This document shows, piece by piece, positions 1-9,000 of a DNA stretch of 64,000 bases. The notes below the pieces were generated by a model. The model had not been told where the DNA came from. It ran no database searches and saw only the letters and a program-made list of their open reading frames with translations. Source of the DNA: an uncultured Bryobacterales bacterium (GTDB lineage Bacteria; Acidobacteriota; Terriglobia; Bryobacterales; UBA6623); contig OX638379.1 in the NCBI GenBank assembly GCA_951813605.1, forward strand, positions 3,652,062 through 3,716,061. The letters are read 5' to 3'. Position 1 is the stretch's first letter. Every line of letters starts with the position of its first letter. Both the position numbers and the translations under genes were made by a program.

Positions 1-241
1 CGATCGCCAGAGGCACCTCCATGTCGTACGAGAGGTCTTGTGCGAAGCAGTCCACCCAGGGAATGAAGTCCTCCCTTCCGAGCCCGGCGCGGCGGCGGCC
101 TTTGCGATCCCTCGCCGTCGCGAAAGCGTGCAGGACTTGCACGTCGACCGAGAACCCGCCGCCGTCCGTTTCGTTGGCGCGCTAGGCGACGAGCCGGGTC
201 AGCACCGGAAGAGCCCCGAGCAGGCACGCGGGGAGCTTCGT
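1..241 (-). pseudogene. Decayed VWA-family secreted protein, partial at window edge
   Basis: Reading the minus strand from about 241 towards 1 gives a hydrophobic, signal-like stretch (KLPACLLGALPVL). An in-frame TAG follows at 184-182, and then the frame runs open to the window edge. The open part aligns with the neighbouring VWA protein: FSVDVQVLHAFATARDRKGR matches FTLDVKVVNVVATVKDRNGR, and GREDFI and EVPLAI match DKDDFI and DLPLTI. The codon where a start would sit is ACG (241-239), and no ATG, GTG or TTG lies in a sensible place. I infer a tandem duplicate of the downstream-family VWA gene that has lost its start and gained a nonsense codon. The MIDAS motif would lie outside the window, so the state of the rest is unknown. 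Confidence 0.6.
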
Positions 242-380
242 GAAAGTTCTTCGGGCGAGAGGCTAGGCGTCCGGTTCCGGGAATCTGCCTGCTATACGCT
301 AGTTCGTCCCGTGATCGGCGAGCCGTTCCTAGTCACGACCTGCCGTGCGTCTGCCCGTTTTTCCGGCGTCGTCTGAACCT

Positions 381-1358
381 CTAGATCGCGTCAGCGTAGT
401 ATCCGTCGCGGGCTTGAATCTTGACATTCTTTCGCGGGCTCTTCAACGTGATCTTGCGGAAGCCGGACCGGTCCAGCCCCCCCTTGGGGCTGTAGCCGAT
501 GCTGTACTGGCTGCGCATCTCGTCTTGGATCTGCTGGAAGATCCCGGAGAGCCGCCTGCTCCGCGACACGCGGAAGGAGCTGCCGCCTGTCTGCTCCGAC
601 ATCTTCTTGAGGGCACCCGCCCCGGCACCCACGTTGAAGTAGCCACGGGAAGCGAAGTACCGGTCCAGGTACTGGACCGAGTAGATGACGATGTCGGCCC
701 GCTGCGCAGCCTCGATTGCGCTCTTGAGGCTGACCTTGCTGCCGAAATCGTAACCATCGGATATGACCACCACCGCCTTGCGCCCGACCTGGTTGCGGAA
801 CATCTCGTCCGCCGCGAGGAAGACGGCGTCGTACAGGGCCGTGCTGGTCTGCTTCTTGCCTCCAGTCGGGTTCGGATGAAAGCCGCCCGTCGGCACTTCC
901 ACCTCCAACCCGTTCAGGCCGCGCTCCAAGAGCCCCAGCGACGCAGTGTAGTCCTGCAGCAGCTCGACGTTGCGGTCGAAGCTCATCAGGAACGCCAGGT
1001 CCGTCTTCGGGCGAAGCACCGACCGGAAAAAGAGCAGGCCTGCGCTCCGCTCCTCCGGAATCAGCGCCTGCTGGCTGCCGCTGGTGTCGACAAGCAGCCC
1101 GATGGTGAGCGGAAGATCCGTCTGGTGCGCGAAGTAGCGGATATCCTGCCTGGCGCCGTCCTCGGAGAGGATGAAGTCGTCCTTGTCCAAGTCACTGACC
1201 AACCGGCCGTTGCGATCCTTGACGGTCGCGACCACATTGACCACTTTCACGTCCAAGGTAAATGTCGCCTCCCCGCCGGGGGCGCCGACGTCGGACTCTT
1301 GGCCGGCCAAATGGGTCAGCGCCACAAGCGCTATGAGAGAGAATCCTGGCAGCCTCAT
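381..1358 (-). CDS. Secreted VWA-domain protein (acidobacterial type)
   Basis: The 325-residue product starts with a signal peptide (MRLPGFSLIALVALTHLAG). A beta-rich segment follows (about 33-80, with DVKVVNVVATVKDRNG and DDFILSEDG). A von Willebrand factor A domain occupies about 84-280. Its metal-site DTSGS begins at Asp91, a TSTALYDAV segment supplies the middle ligand, and VVVISDG lies further on. The C-terminus has the SQYSIGYSP and GYYA features seen in the VWA family abundant in Acidobacteria. The function is not known beyond a probable metal-dependent adhesion or binding role outside the cytoplasm. A decayed paralogue lies just downstream on the same strand, so the locus was once a tandem pair. 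Confidence 0.85.
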   Translation of the reverse strand: MRLPGFSLIALVALTHLAGQESDVGAPGGEATFTLDVKVVNVVATVKDRNGRLVSDLDKDDFILSEDGARQDIRYFAHQTDLPLTIGLLVDTSGSQQALIPEERSAGLLFFRSVLRPKTDLAFLMSFDRNVELLQDYTASLGLLERGLNGLEVEVPTGGFHPNPTGGKKQTSTALYDAVFLAADEMFRNQVGRKAVVVISDGYDFGSKVSLKSAIEAAQRADIVIYSVQYLDRYFASRGYFNVGAGAGALKKMSEQTGGSSFRVSRSRRLSGIFQQIQDEMRSQYSIGYSPKGGLDRSGFRKITLKSPRKNVKIQARDGYYADAI

Positions 1359-1419
1359 CCTATATTCGAGAGACGGACGCGCGGTGGCTGCGGTTTCCCA
1401 CCAAATTCGGTCGGCGCGC

Positions 1420-2838
1420 TCATAGGCTTATGGAATCCCACGGCTTGCGAGCCTTGCGACCTAGCATTCGCGAGGCCACCGCGTCGTTGACAAAGTCTTC
1501 CTTTTCAGCATCCCAGACGAGCTTGCGCCCCGCCCTGTAGGCGATGTTGCCGAGATGCGCCACAAGCGAGGACCGGTGGCCGGTCAGTGCGTCCGAGCGA
1601 GGCGCCTCCCCGTCGCGAACGCAGCGGACGAAGTGCTGCGCGTGCAGGGCCGAGGGTTCCGAGCCGCTCCGTCGCGCACGCTTGAGCGCGCTCCGCTCGA
1701 AAGCCTCGCCGCTGCCGAGAGACCCCCCGTACGGCCCGGTCTCGGGAATTACCTCGTAGCCGAGGCGGTCCACGATGAGGGTTCCGTTGCTGCCGTAGAA
1801 CGCCATGCCGTTCGGCCGGTTCTCGGGCCCGCGGGCACCGTGCAACGGCATGCCGGGCGTAAGCCTTCCGATGCTGCCGAACGAATTGACGTTGCAGGTC
1901 TCGTAGCTGAGTACGAAGCCAGGGTACTCGTACGTCACCTGCAGGACATCGGGCTGGTCGCCCATGCCGCTGACGGCGAATCGCCCGCCGGCAGCGGTGA
2001 CGGTCAGGGGCTTCTCCCGGCCCATGATCTGATGCACGGTATCGAAGCGGTGCGTGCCGAAATCCGTGATCCACCCTCCCGCGTAGTCGTAGAAGAAGCG
2101 GTACGTCCGCAGGAAGCGCATCGGGTTGAACGGCACCCGCGGCGCCGGCCCCAAATAAAAGTCCCAGTCCAAGCCCGGCGGCGGGTCGGAGTCAGGTGTC
2201 CGCCCGGGGCCGGACGGCATCAGATTGGCGTAATTCCACACCCGCACGAAATGCACGTCCTTGAGCCGCCCGCTGCGGACGATCTCCGCGGCTTCAGCAA
2301 GGTGCGGCGCGGAGCGATGCTGCGTGCCGGTGAGGAATACGGCTTTCGAATTGGCGGCCGCCGCCACCATCGCCTTGCCTTCCAACACGTTGTGTCCCAG
2401 CGGCTTCTCGACGTAGACGTGCTTGCCGGCCTTGATCGCGGCCACAGCCGGCAAGGCGTGCCAATGGTCGGGGGTGGCGACATGCACGGCATCGACCTCG
2501 CCGTCCTCGATCACGCGCCGGTAGTCGTTGACCGTCTTCCCTGAGTCGCCGGAGAGTTCTTGGCGGGCGGATTCCGCCTGCTTGTCGTAAACGTCGCAGA
2601 AGCGGGTGTATTCGACGCCCTTTGCGGCCGCGACCCTTGCCGCGACGCTCCGGCCGCGGCCGCCGCAGCCGACGAGAGCGATGCGCATGCGCATGTTCGC
2701 GCCAGCCGCGCGCGCGGCCGAGGCGGCCGTAATGGAAGTGCCGGCCGCTGCTCGGAGAAAGCTCCGGCGTCGCAGCGTCCCGTCGGAATCCGCCGAGGCA
2801 GCGCCTCGCGGCTCGTCTGATGACTTGATTTCGTGCAT
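1420..2838 (-). CDS. Gfo/Idh/MocA family oxidoreductase, Tat-exported
   Basis: The 472-residue product is an NAD(P)-dependent sugar or polyol dehydrogenase-like protein. A twin-arginine signal (RRRSFLRAAAG, residues about 24-34) implies export of the folded protein with its cofactor bound. The Rossmann motif is ALVGCGGRGR near residue 55. The family EKP motif appears as VEKPLGHNV near residue 143. The C-terminal domain has GGWITDFGTHRFD, which supplies the usual catalytic Asp/His. Exported members of this kind are common in Planctomycetes and Solibacter-like Acidobacteria; the substrate cannot be read from sequence. cvpA lies 7 bases upstream on the same strand, so the two may be co-transcribed. 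Confidence 0.88.
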   Translation of the reverse strand: MHEIKSSDEPRGAASADSDGTLRRRSFLRAAAGTSITAASAARAAGANMRMRIALVGCGGRGRSVAARVAAAKGVEYTRFCDVYDKQAESARQELSGDSGKTVNDYRRVIEDGEVDAVHVATPDHWHALPAVAAIKAGKHVYVEKPLGHNVLEGKAMVAAAANSKAVFLTGTQHRSAPHLAEAAEIVRSGRLKDVHFVRVWNYANLMPSGPGRTPDSDPPPGLDWDFYLGPAPRVPFNPMRFLRTYRFFYDYAGGWITDFGTHRFDTVHQIMGREKPLTVTAAGGRFAVSGMGDQPDVLQVTYEYPGFVLSYETCNVNSFGSIGRLTPGMPLHGARGPENRPNGMAFYGSNGTLIVDRLGYEVIPETGPYGGSLGSGEAFERSALKRARRSGSEPSALHAQHFVRCVRDGEAPRSDALTGHRSSLVAHLGNIAYRAGRKLVWDAEKEDFVNDAVASRMLGRKARKPWDSISL

Positions 2839-2845
2839 GTGTCGC

Positions 2846-3376
2846 TCAGGCGTTGCCGCCCGCTCGTTCCTCCTCGACCGCGGCGGCGCCCTTTCCGAAC
2901 GCCTCCCGCACCGCTTGCGGGGCGACCGCCGCAGCGGTCCGGGCTATGTTGATGACCCACGGCGCGATCTTCGAACCGGCAACTACGCTCGACGTGCCCG
3001 CGAAGGGCTGGAACACCAGCAAGCCTAGCAAGACGACAGCGCATACCAGCAGGCCCCGCACGACCCCGAATCCGGCCCCGAGAAGCATGTCCACCCAACC
3101 CAGCCCGGTCCATTTCCAGACGCTGGCCAGGAAATGCGCGAGTAACGCTCCCACGAGCACGCATCCAACGAATACCAGCGCAAAGGCGACTCCGGCGGCG
3201 ACACGTCCGTCCTGTATCCAAGGCCGCAACTGTTGGGCTACGACCCCGTGGCCCCACATCGCCGCCACGATTCCGACGATCAAAGAAGCGAGCCGCAGCG
3301 CCTCCTTGGTGAAGCCGTTGCGGGCCGCCCCGATCACGGACAGCAGGAGGATCAAACCTAGAACGATGTCTAGCAC
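2846..3376 (-). CDS. cvpA: CvpA family inner-membrane protein
   Basis: The 176-residue protein begins MLDIVLGLILLLSVIGAAR with the characteristic RNGFTKE(A) segment after the first helix. Four hydrophobic helices are visible (about 1-18, 27-45, 60-85 and 95-125), followed by a short charged tail. This layout and the N-terminal motif are typical of CvpA, named for colicin V production and linked in other bacteria to envelope homeostasis. It precedes the Gfo/Idh/MocA gene by 7 bases. The biochemical role is not known. Confidence 0.85.
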   Translation of the reverse strand: MLDIVLGLILLLSVIGAARNGFTKEALRLASLIVGIVAAMWGHGVVAQQLRPWIQDGRVAAGVAFALVFVGCVLVGALLAHFLASVWKWTGLGWVDMLLGAGFGVVRGLLVCAVVLLGLLVFQPFAGTSSVVAGSKIAPWVINIARTAAAVAPQAVREAFGKGAAAVEEERAGGNA

Positions 3377-3460
3377 GCGGTACCCCTCGCTTCGGACTGC
3401 CGCAATAAGCCTTCGACAAGCCCGCTAGGTGCGAGTATAGCCAAGCCTGTACGAGTGGAC

Positions 3461-4081
3461 TCAGCTCGAAGCAGGTCTATCGCAACTCCTCGCTCCGCGG
3501 CATGTGATGACGTGCGCGGGCGGCAAGTTCAGCCACACGCAACTGGATCGAACAGAGCGAAAGTACCGCCCCATGAGCTGGCCCACGTTGAAGTACTCGA
3601 CACGTCCGCCATGCATGCGAGTGCGGTGGATGTACTGGAATTGCGTGACGACACCGTCATGGCTCAATCGCGGCAAGAGCGGTCGGAAAATCGCGTCCAC
3701 CAACGTCAAGTCCATGAAGCTGACGCCCAGCGAAGAAACCACCCCGTCGACTCGGTCTATTCCCCGGCGGTCCAGCTCGGCAGTTGCCGTCTCGGCGCAC
3801 GCCTGCACGATATGCAGCCGCTCGTCGCTGCCCGTCTCGCGCAGATACGCCGCAAACCTGGGGCTGATCTCGAATGCGAGCAAGATCGCGTCGTCTGGCA
3901 TGACCCGCAGTAGCTCGCGGGTCATTACCCCCGTCCCCGGCCCGAACTCGAGTACCACGCGCAGCGACTTGCCACGCAGTGGTTCGACCATCGCATTGGC
4001 GAGATGTTGCGAACTGGGGACTACCGCGGCCGTAGTCCTGTAGTCGGAAATGGCGTTGCGCGCGAAGGTCGCCAAGCTCAT
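3461..4081 (-). CDS. PmtA-like SAM-dependent methyltransferase
   Basis: The 206-residue protein has a class I SAM-binding motif VLEFGPGTGVMTREL at about 43-57. An acidic residue ends the next strand (AFEISPRFA), and a post-motif region DGVVSSLGVSFM follows. The N-terminus, with SSQHLANAMVEPL, resembles bacterial phospholipid N-methyltransferases (PmtA) and rRNA adenine dimethylase relatives. A PmtA-type activity converting phosphatidylethanolamine towards phosphatidylcholine is the best guess but is not proven by any residue. It is transcribed divergently from the TPR gene at 4197. Confidence 0.72.
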   Translation of the reverse strand: MSLATFARNAISDYRTTAAVVPSSQHLANAMVEPLRGKSLRVVLEFGPGTGVMTRELLRVMPDDAILLAFEISPRFAAYLRETGSDERLHIVQACAETATAELDRRGIDRVDGVVSSLGVSFMDLTLVDAIFRPLLPRLSHDGVVTQFQYIHRTRMHGGRVEYFNVGQLMGRYFRSVRSSCVWLNLPPAHVITCRGARSCDRPASS

Positions 4082-4196
4082 GCTGGGAGCCTAGTGTGCC
4101 GGGCCGCAACCGGCCTGCACGACAGCCTACCCATCATAAGCCCAAGCACCGGCGGCCTTTCGCAGCGGGTTGCTTCCGTGCGACACTAAGTCCGCT

Positions 4197-5162
4197 GTGG
4201 GCCGCTCGTTCCCCCGCCTCGCCGTTGCACTGGTGCTAGCCTACACGGCTGCCGCGGAGCCGCTGCAACTCGTGGGCGAGGTGGATCCCCCGCTGGAGCG
4301 CGGCGTTGCCGCGGTGTCCGCCGTCCAGAGTCCGTTCTACACGGAGGTGCCGGTCCGAAGAAGCCGGTTCGCGATTCGCGGCCTGGAGCCCGGCGGCTAC
4401 ACGCTGACCGTGATGGACCCCCGCTGGGGAGTGACTCGAAAGACCGTGCAGGTCACGCCGTCTTTCGCCGATTCCGAGGGCCGGGTGCGGGTCGAAGTCG
4501 TGCTCGAGCGTTCCGACGCGACCCGGTCCAGACGCGTCGAGCACCAGGGAACTGTCTCGGTGGCCCGTCTGAAGGTCGCCCCGAAGGCGCGCGCGGCGCT
4601 GCGCAAGGCCCACGCGAGACTCGGCAAGGGGGACATGGAAGGCGGCGTCGCCTTCTTGCACAAGGCGGTTGAACTCGCGCCCACATTCACGGAGGCTTGG
4701 AATGAGCTGGGCACCATCGCCTACAAGGGCGGGCGCTACGTCGAAGCCGAGCAGCGATTCCGCAAGGCGCTGGAGCACGAGCCGCTCGCGTTCGCGCCGA
4801 TGGTGAATCTCGGAGGGGCACTGCTGTCGCAAGGGCGTTACGAAGAGGCCCTGAGCTTCAACCTGATGGCACGCAGCATGCAGCCGGAGGACGCCCTCGC
4901 CAACTCGCAGCTCGGCATGAATTTCTTCTACAAGCAGCAGCTGCAGAAGGCGCGCGAGTTCCTTCTGCGTGCCAAGGAAGCCGATCCAGGGCACTTCAGC
5001 TACCCGCAGATGTTCCTAGCGGAGATTTACGCCAAGCAGGGAAAGCTGCGGGACGCGCGCGCCGAGCTGGAGGAGATTCTGCGCCGTCATCCCGACGCCG
5101 GCGTAGCGGCGATTGCCAAGGACGCCGTGCGACAGCTCGAAGCGGCCATGGTGCCGGACTGA
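4197..5162 (+). CDS. Secreted TPR-repeat protein with N-terminal beta domain
   Basis: I chose the GTG at 4197 because it places a clean signal peptide (GRSFPRLAVALVLAYTAAA) at the N-terminus; an upstream TTG at 4170 would add nine unlike residues. After the signal, about residues 25-110 form a carboxypeptidase-regulatory-like beta sandwich (RFAIRGLEPGGYTLTVMDP). From about residue 130 there are four or five tetratricopeptide repeats, for example AWNELGTIAYKGGRYVEAEQ and PMVNLGGALLSQGRYEEA. TPRs hold protein partners; this one would act in the periplasm or at the cell surface. A sulfatase follows 62 bases downstream on the same strand. Confidence 0.8.
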   Translation: MGRSFPRLAVALVLAYTAAAEPLQLVGEVDPPLERGVAAVSAVQSPFYTEVPVRRSRFAIRGLEPGGYTLTVMDPRWGVTRKTVQVTPSFADSEGRVRVEVVLERSDATRSRRVEHQGTVSVARLKVAPKARAALRKAHARLGKGDMEGGVAFLHKAVELAPTFTEAWNELGTIAYKGGRYVEAEQRFRKALEHEPLAFAPMVNLGGALLSQGRYEEALSFNLMARSMQPEDALANSQLGMNFFYKQQLQKAREFLLRAKEADPGHFSYPQMFLAEIYAKQGKLRDARAELEEILRRHPDAGVAAIAKDAVRQLEAAMVPD

Positions 5163-5224
5163 GAGGCGGGTTCGGCGAGGCGTCGGCGTGCTCGCCCTGA
5201 TTTCGCAACAATAAGGAACCGACC

Positions 5225-6697
5225 ATGACGCGTCCGCTCCGCATTGCCCTGGCCCTACTGCCGCTGCTGGCCCCGGCGGCGCGACTGGACCTGCCCAACT
5301 TCGTCGTCATCCTGACCGACGATCAGGGATACGCGGATCTCGGCGTGCAGGGGCACCCGTACATTCGCACGCCGCGCATCGACCGCATGGCGGCCGAGGG
5401 ACTGCGCTTCACAGACTTCTACGCCCAGCCTTTCTGCGGCCCGGCGCGCGCCGCGCTCATGACCGGCACCTACCCGCCCCGCAACAGCCTGATGTTCAAT
5501 CACATCCCGCGCGCTCGGACGGGCATCCACCCGAACGAGATCACCATCGCCGAAGTTCTTCACGACCGGGGCTACGCCACGGCGATGCTCGGGAAGTGGC
5601 ACCTCGGCGACGCGCCGGAATTCCTTCCGACGCGCAACGGCTTCGGTTCCTACTACGGGTTGCCGTATTCCAACGACATGTGGCCGTTTCATCCGAAGAT
5701 CATGCGCCGTCCCGACGAAAGCGAGCGCATGCGGTACACCCGCGAGCGAACCGGCTACACCGGCTACGCGCAGTCGGACCAGACGTATCCCGTGGACTGG
5801 TTCCCTCCGCTGCCGCTGATCGAGAACGGGACGGTGGTCGAGCTGGATCCCCGGCAGGAACGCCTCACCGCCGCGTACACCGACCGGGCGATCGAATTCA
5901 TCCGCGTCAACCGCGACAATCCGTTCTTCGTTTATGTTGCCCACGCCATGCCGCACGTGCCGCTGTTCCGCGGGCGCGCGTTCAGGGAGCGCTCGCTGCG
6001 CGGCCTCTACGGCGATGTTATCGAGGAGATCGATCATCATGTCGGACGCATCCTGGACGCGTTGGAGGAGCTTGGACTCGACGAGAGCACGCTCGTGATC
6101 TTCACGTCCGACAACGGCCCCTGGGCCGGCTATGGCATCGACGCCGGATCGGCCGGAATGCTCCGCGGGAGCAAGGGCACGGTGTACGAAGGGGGGATCC
6201 GTGTCCCCGCGATCATGCGCTGGCCCGGAAGGATTCCGTCCGGCATCGTGACATCCGAAGTCGCCTCGATCATGGACATCTTCCCGACGCTGGCGAATCT
6301 TTCCGGGGGCGAGCCGCCCCGCGACCGCACGATCGACGGCCGCGATCTTCAGCCGCTCTGGACCGCGCCCGGCAAGTCATCCGGACATGAAACGCTGTAT
6401 TTCTTCGAGGGGGGCTACCGCTACCGCGCCGAGGACGGCCCGCCGCAGAACGAACCGCTGCTTCGGGCGGTGCGGGCGGGACCTTGGAAGCTGCATCTCG
6501 CGACGGAAGAACGAGACGAGGCCGACCGTCCCCGCATCGTGCCCGGGGAACTCTACCAGCTCCATTGGGATCCCAGCGAGTCGCGCGACGTGGCCGCTAA
6601 GCACCCCGACGTGGTCGAGCGACTGACAAAGCAGGCCCGGTCATTCAGTGTCAGCCTGCGCGCCGACCTCCGACCGCTCGGGCGTCTCTCGGACTGA
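5225..6697 (+). CDS. Secreted type I sulfatase
   Basis: The 490-residue protein has a signal peptide (MTRPLRIALALLPLLAPAA) and an alkaline-phosphatase-fold sulfatase domain. The metal-binding TDDQG lies at 31-35. The modification motif CGPAR has Cys71, which formylglycine-generating enzyme would convert to the catalytic aldehyde. GKWHLG and FTSDNGP complete the active site. Length is normal for arylsulfatase A-like enzymes. It hydrolyses sulfate esters, probably on polysaccharides, in the periplasm or outside. No formylglycine-generating enzyme is visible in the window. It converges with the GH2 gene. Confidence 0.92.
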   Translation: MTRPLRIALALLPLLAPAARLDLPNFVVILTDDQGYADLGVQGHPYIRTPRIDRMAAEGLRFTDFYAQPFCGPARAALMTGTYPPRNSLMFNHIPRARTGIHPNEITIAEVLHDRGYATAMLGKWHLGDAPEFLPTRNGFGSYYGLPYSNDMWPFHPKIMRRPDESERMRYTRERTGYTGYAQSDQTYPVDWFPPLPLIENGTVVELDPRQERLTAAYTDRAIEFIRVNRDNPFFVYVAHAMPHVPLFRGRAFRERSLRGLYGDVIEEIDHHVGRILDALEELGLDESTLVIFTSDNGPWAGYGIDAGSAGMLRGSKGTVYEGGIRVPAIMRWPGRIPSGIVTSEVASIMDIFPTLANLSGGEPPRDRTIDGRDLQPLWTAPGKSSGHETLYFFEGGYRYRAEDGPPQNEPLLRAVRAGPWKLHLATEERDEADRPRIVPGELYQLHWDPSESRDVAAKHPDVVERLTKQARSFSVSLRADLRPLGRLSD

Positions 6698-6708
6698 CAG
6701 GAAGCACG

Positions 6709-9000
6709 CTACTCGACTGCGTACAGGCCGAAGTCGAAGCCCCGCAGCGCTTCCGAGTACCCCCCGGTCGCGGCGAGCACGTTCGAGCCCTCCCGCAAGA
6801 GACCCTTGTGCGCGCTGATGTCCATGTGGTGGTAGTGGCGTCCACCGGCGCGCGTGCCCTCGAAGTCCAGGATCTGCTCGCCGTTCAAGTAGACCGCCCC
6901 TCTGTCCACGGCATGGTAGGCCTCGAGCCAGAGCGAGTCCGGCACCGATTCGACTTCGAAGGACTTCCTAGCCCAAAGCTGTCCGGCCTCCCAAGCGGTG
7001 CCGGTCGGAAAATTCGGATTGTTGCCAGACTGGAACGGGGCGGGGCCCGATTGCCAGCCATCGGCTTCGTCGCCGGCAGCCCAACCCTCTTCCGGGGCAG
7101 TCATCCGGTACTGCCACTGCTGGGGAGCATGCTCGGATGTTGCCAGCAGCGTCTTGGCCACCCCCTCTGCTGAGTAGATCCGTGCGTGCAGGTCTTCCAG
7201 CCGATCCCGGTCGAACTTGACCAGCTCGCGGTCGTAGGTCATCAAGCCGTTGACCTCGCCCTCCACGTCCGTGGTCTGCGTGTAGATCGCGGCCGCCAGC
7301 CCGAGCCCGCGCGGTCCGACGAGGTTGCCCACAACCTCGCTGTACTTGGCGTTCAAGTCTTCCCGACTGAAATAGGTCCGGTACCCCCAGTTGCGCTTGT
7401 CGGTCCACCATAGGTGCCCGTCGACCGGCCAGCCAAGCCCGCCGAATTCGCCCAGCAGGGTGGCGCGCTCCGGAGGGACCCGCTCCATGCCGGGTCCGGG
7501 GTACATGTGCGCGTCAAACACGTCGCCGACGCCGCGGTCTGTCCAGCCGCTGGTCGCGTTGACGAGCCGCGTCGGATCGCGCTCCCGCAGCCAGGCATCG
7601 ATGCGTTGCACGTCGTACTGGCCCCAGCCTTCGTTGAACGGCACCCACATCACGATGGACGGGAAGAAGGAGAAGTTGTCGACGAGTTCCGCCAGTTCGG
7701 CCTCGAATTGCTGCGCCGAACCCTGCGGCCGGTCAGCGTCGGTCTCGTCCTCGGGGCGGACGAGAAGGCTGCCCGGGTTCCCGCGGCGGAGGTTGCCGTT
7801 CGGCATGTCCTGCCAAACCATCAGCCCCAGGCGGTCACAGTGGTAGTACCAGCGAGCAGGCTCGACCTTGACGTGCTTGCGGGCCATGTTGAAGCCCAGC
7901 ATCTTGGTCACTTCGATGTCGTAGCGCAAGGCCTCGTCGGTCGGCGCGGTGTAGAGACCGTCGGGCCACCAGCCTTGGTCCAGCGGGCCGAACATGAACA
8001 GCGGCTCCCCGTTGAGCATCAGCCGCGTGAAGCCGCGCGAGTCCTTCCCCAGCGCGATGTCGCGAATGGCGAAGTAGCTGCTCACGCGGTCGAGTTCGTC
8101 CTCCCCGCGAGCCAAGATCACGTCCAGGTCATACAGATTCGGGCTGTCCGGAGTCCACAGCTCCGGATCCTCGACGGGAAGTTTCACTGGCGCGCCGGGA
8201 TTGCCGCTAGCCTGCCCGCGACGGCCGCCATTGCGGTAGGCGGCTAGCCGCACGGTGCAATCCGCGCATTCCCCGCGGGTCTCGACTCGCACGTGCACCC
8301 CACTGCCCGGGCGGTCGGGCTCGACCGCAATCGAAGCAACCGAGGACGATGGCACCGGCTCCAGCCAGACGGTCTGCCAAATGCCCGTGACAGAGGTGTA
8401 CCAGATGCCGCTCGGGTCGCTGACTTGCTTGCCTCGAGCTTGGGTCCAGGTGTCCGTGGGATCCCAGACCGAGACCGTCAGTTCCTGCTCCGGCCCCTCG
8501 CCGAGCAGTTCCGTCACGTCGAAGGTGAACGGCGTGTAGCCTCCCTTGTGCTCGCCCGCCAGTTCCCCGTTCACGTAAACGGAGGCGTGCCAATCGACCG
8601 CGCCGAAGTGCAGCAAGAGCCGATCCTCGCGCCATTCCGGGGGCACCTCGAACGACCGGCTGCACCACAAAGTCTCCTCGGGCGAAGGAGCCAGGCGCAC
8701 GCCCGAGAGGGAGGACTCGATCGGAAACGGCACTAGGATCTTGCCATCGAACGCTTCCGGACTTGGCGCGTCCCTTGCCACCAAGGCGTACTCCCACGCG
8801 CCGTTCAGGTTGAGCCAGCGTCCGCGCACCATCTGGGGCCGGGGGTACTCCGGCCAAGGCATGTCAGCATCGACATCCGCGGCGAACCGGCTCATCATCG
8901 CGCTCTCGGTCGCCGGCTCGCGGCACGCCCATCCTGCAGCGATGACGACCACCGGCAGGAAGGCGGCCAGGAGTCGTTCGAATCTTTTCAGATACGGCAT
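6709..9000 (-). CDS. Glycoside hydrolase family 2 protein
   Basis: I start at the ATG at 9000, which opens directly onto a membrane-targeting segment (MPYLKRFERLLAAFLPVVV) and a nearby Cys (AGWAC). This could be a lipoprotein signal, although the box is not canonical. An upstream start at 9054 adds residues unlike a leader. The domains run in GH2 order: jelly-roll sugar-binding (LNLNGAWEY), immunoglobulin-like, then TIM barrel. The acid/base is Glu457 in FNEGW and the nucleophile is Glu518 in LLGEFGG, 61 residues apart as expected. An extra C-terminal beta domain follows (about 640-763). Likely activities are beta-galactosidase, -mannosidase or -glucuronidase; the substrate cannot be fixed. 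Confidence 0.88.
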   Translation of the reverse strand: MPYLKRFERLLAAFLPVVVIAAGWACREPATESAMMSRFAADVDADMPWPEYPRPQMVRGRWLNLNGAWEYALVARDAPSPEAFDGKILVPFPIESSLSGVRLAPSPEETLWCSRSFEVPPEWREDRLLLHFGAVDWHASVYVNGELAGEHKGGYTPFTFDVTELLGEGPEQELTVSVWDPTDTWTQARGKQVSDPSGIWYTSVTGIWQTVWLEPVPSSSVASIAVEPDRPGSGVHVRVETRGECADCTVRLAAYRNGGRRGQASGNPGAPVKLPVEDPELWTPDSPNLYDLDVILARGEDELDRVSSYFAIRDIALGKDSRGFTRLMLNGEPLFMFGPLDQGWWPDGLYTAPTDEALRYDIEVTKMLGFNMARKHVKVEPARWYYHCDRLGLMVWQDMPNGNLRRGNPGSLLVRPEDETDADRPQGSAQQFEAELAELVDNFSFFPSIVMWVPFNEGWGQYDVQRIDAWLRERDPTRLVNATSGWTDRGVGDVFDAHMYPGPGMERVPPERATLLGEFGGLGWPVDGHLWWTDKRNWGYRTYFSREDLNAKYSEVVGNLVGPRGLGLAAAIYTQTTDVEGEVNGLMTYDRELVKFDRDRLEDLHARIYSAEGVAKTLLATSEHAPQQWQYRMTAPEEGWAAGDEADGWQSGPAPFQSGNNPNFPTGTAWEAGQLWARKSFEVESVPDSLWLEAYHAVDRGAVYLNGEQILDFEGTRAGGRHYHHMDISAHKGLLREGSNVLAATGGYSEALRGFDFGLYAVE

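Noticed and set aside
345..1490. Long plus-strand reading frame opposite the VWA gene
   Set aside because: It lies entirely opposite a gene with clear VWA motifs and has no recognisable domain; high GC keeps the antisense frame open.
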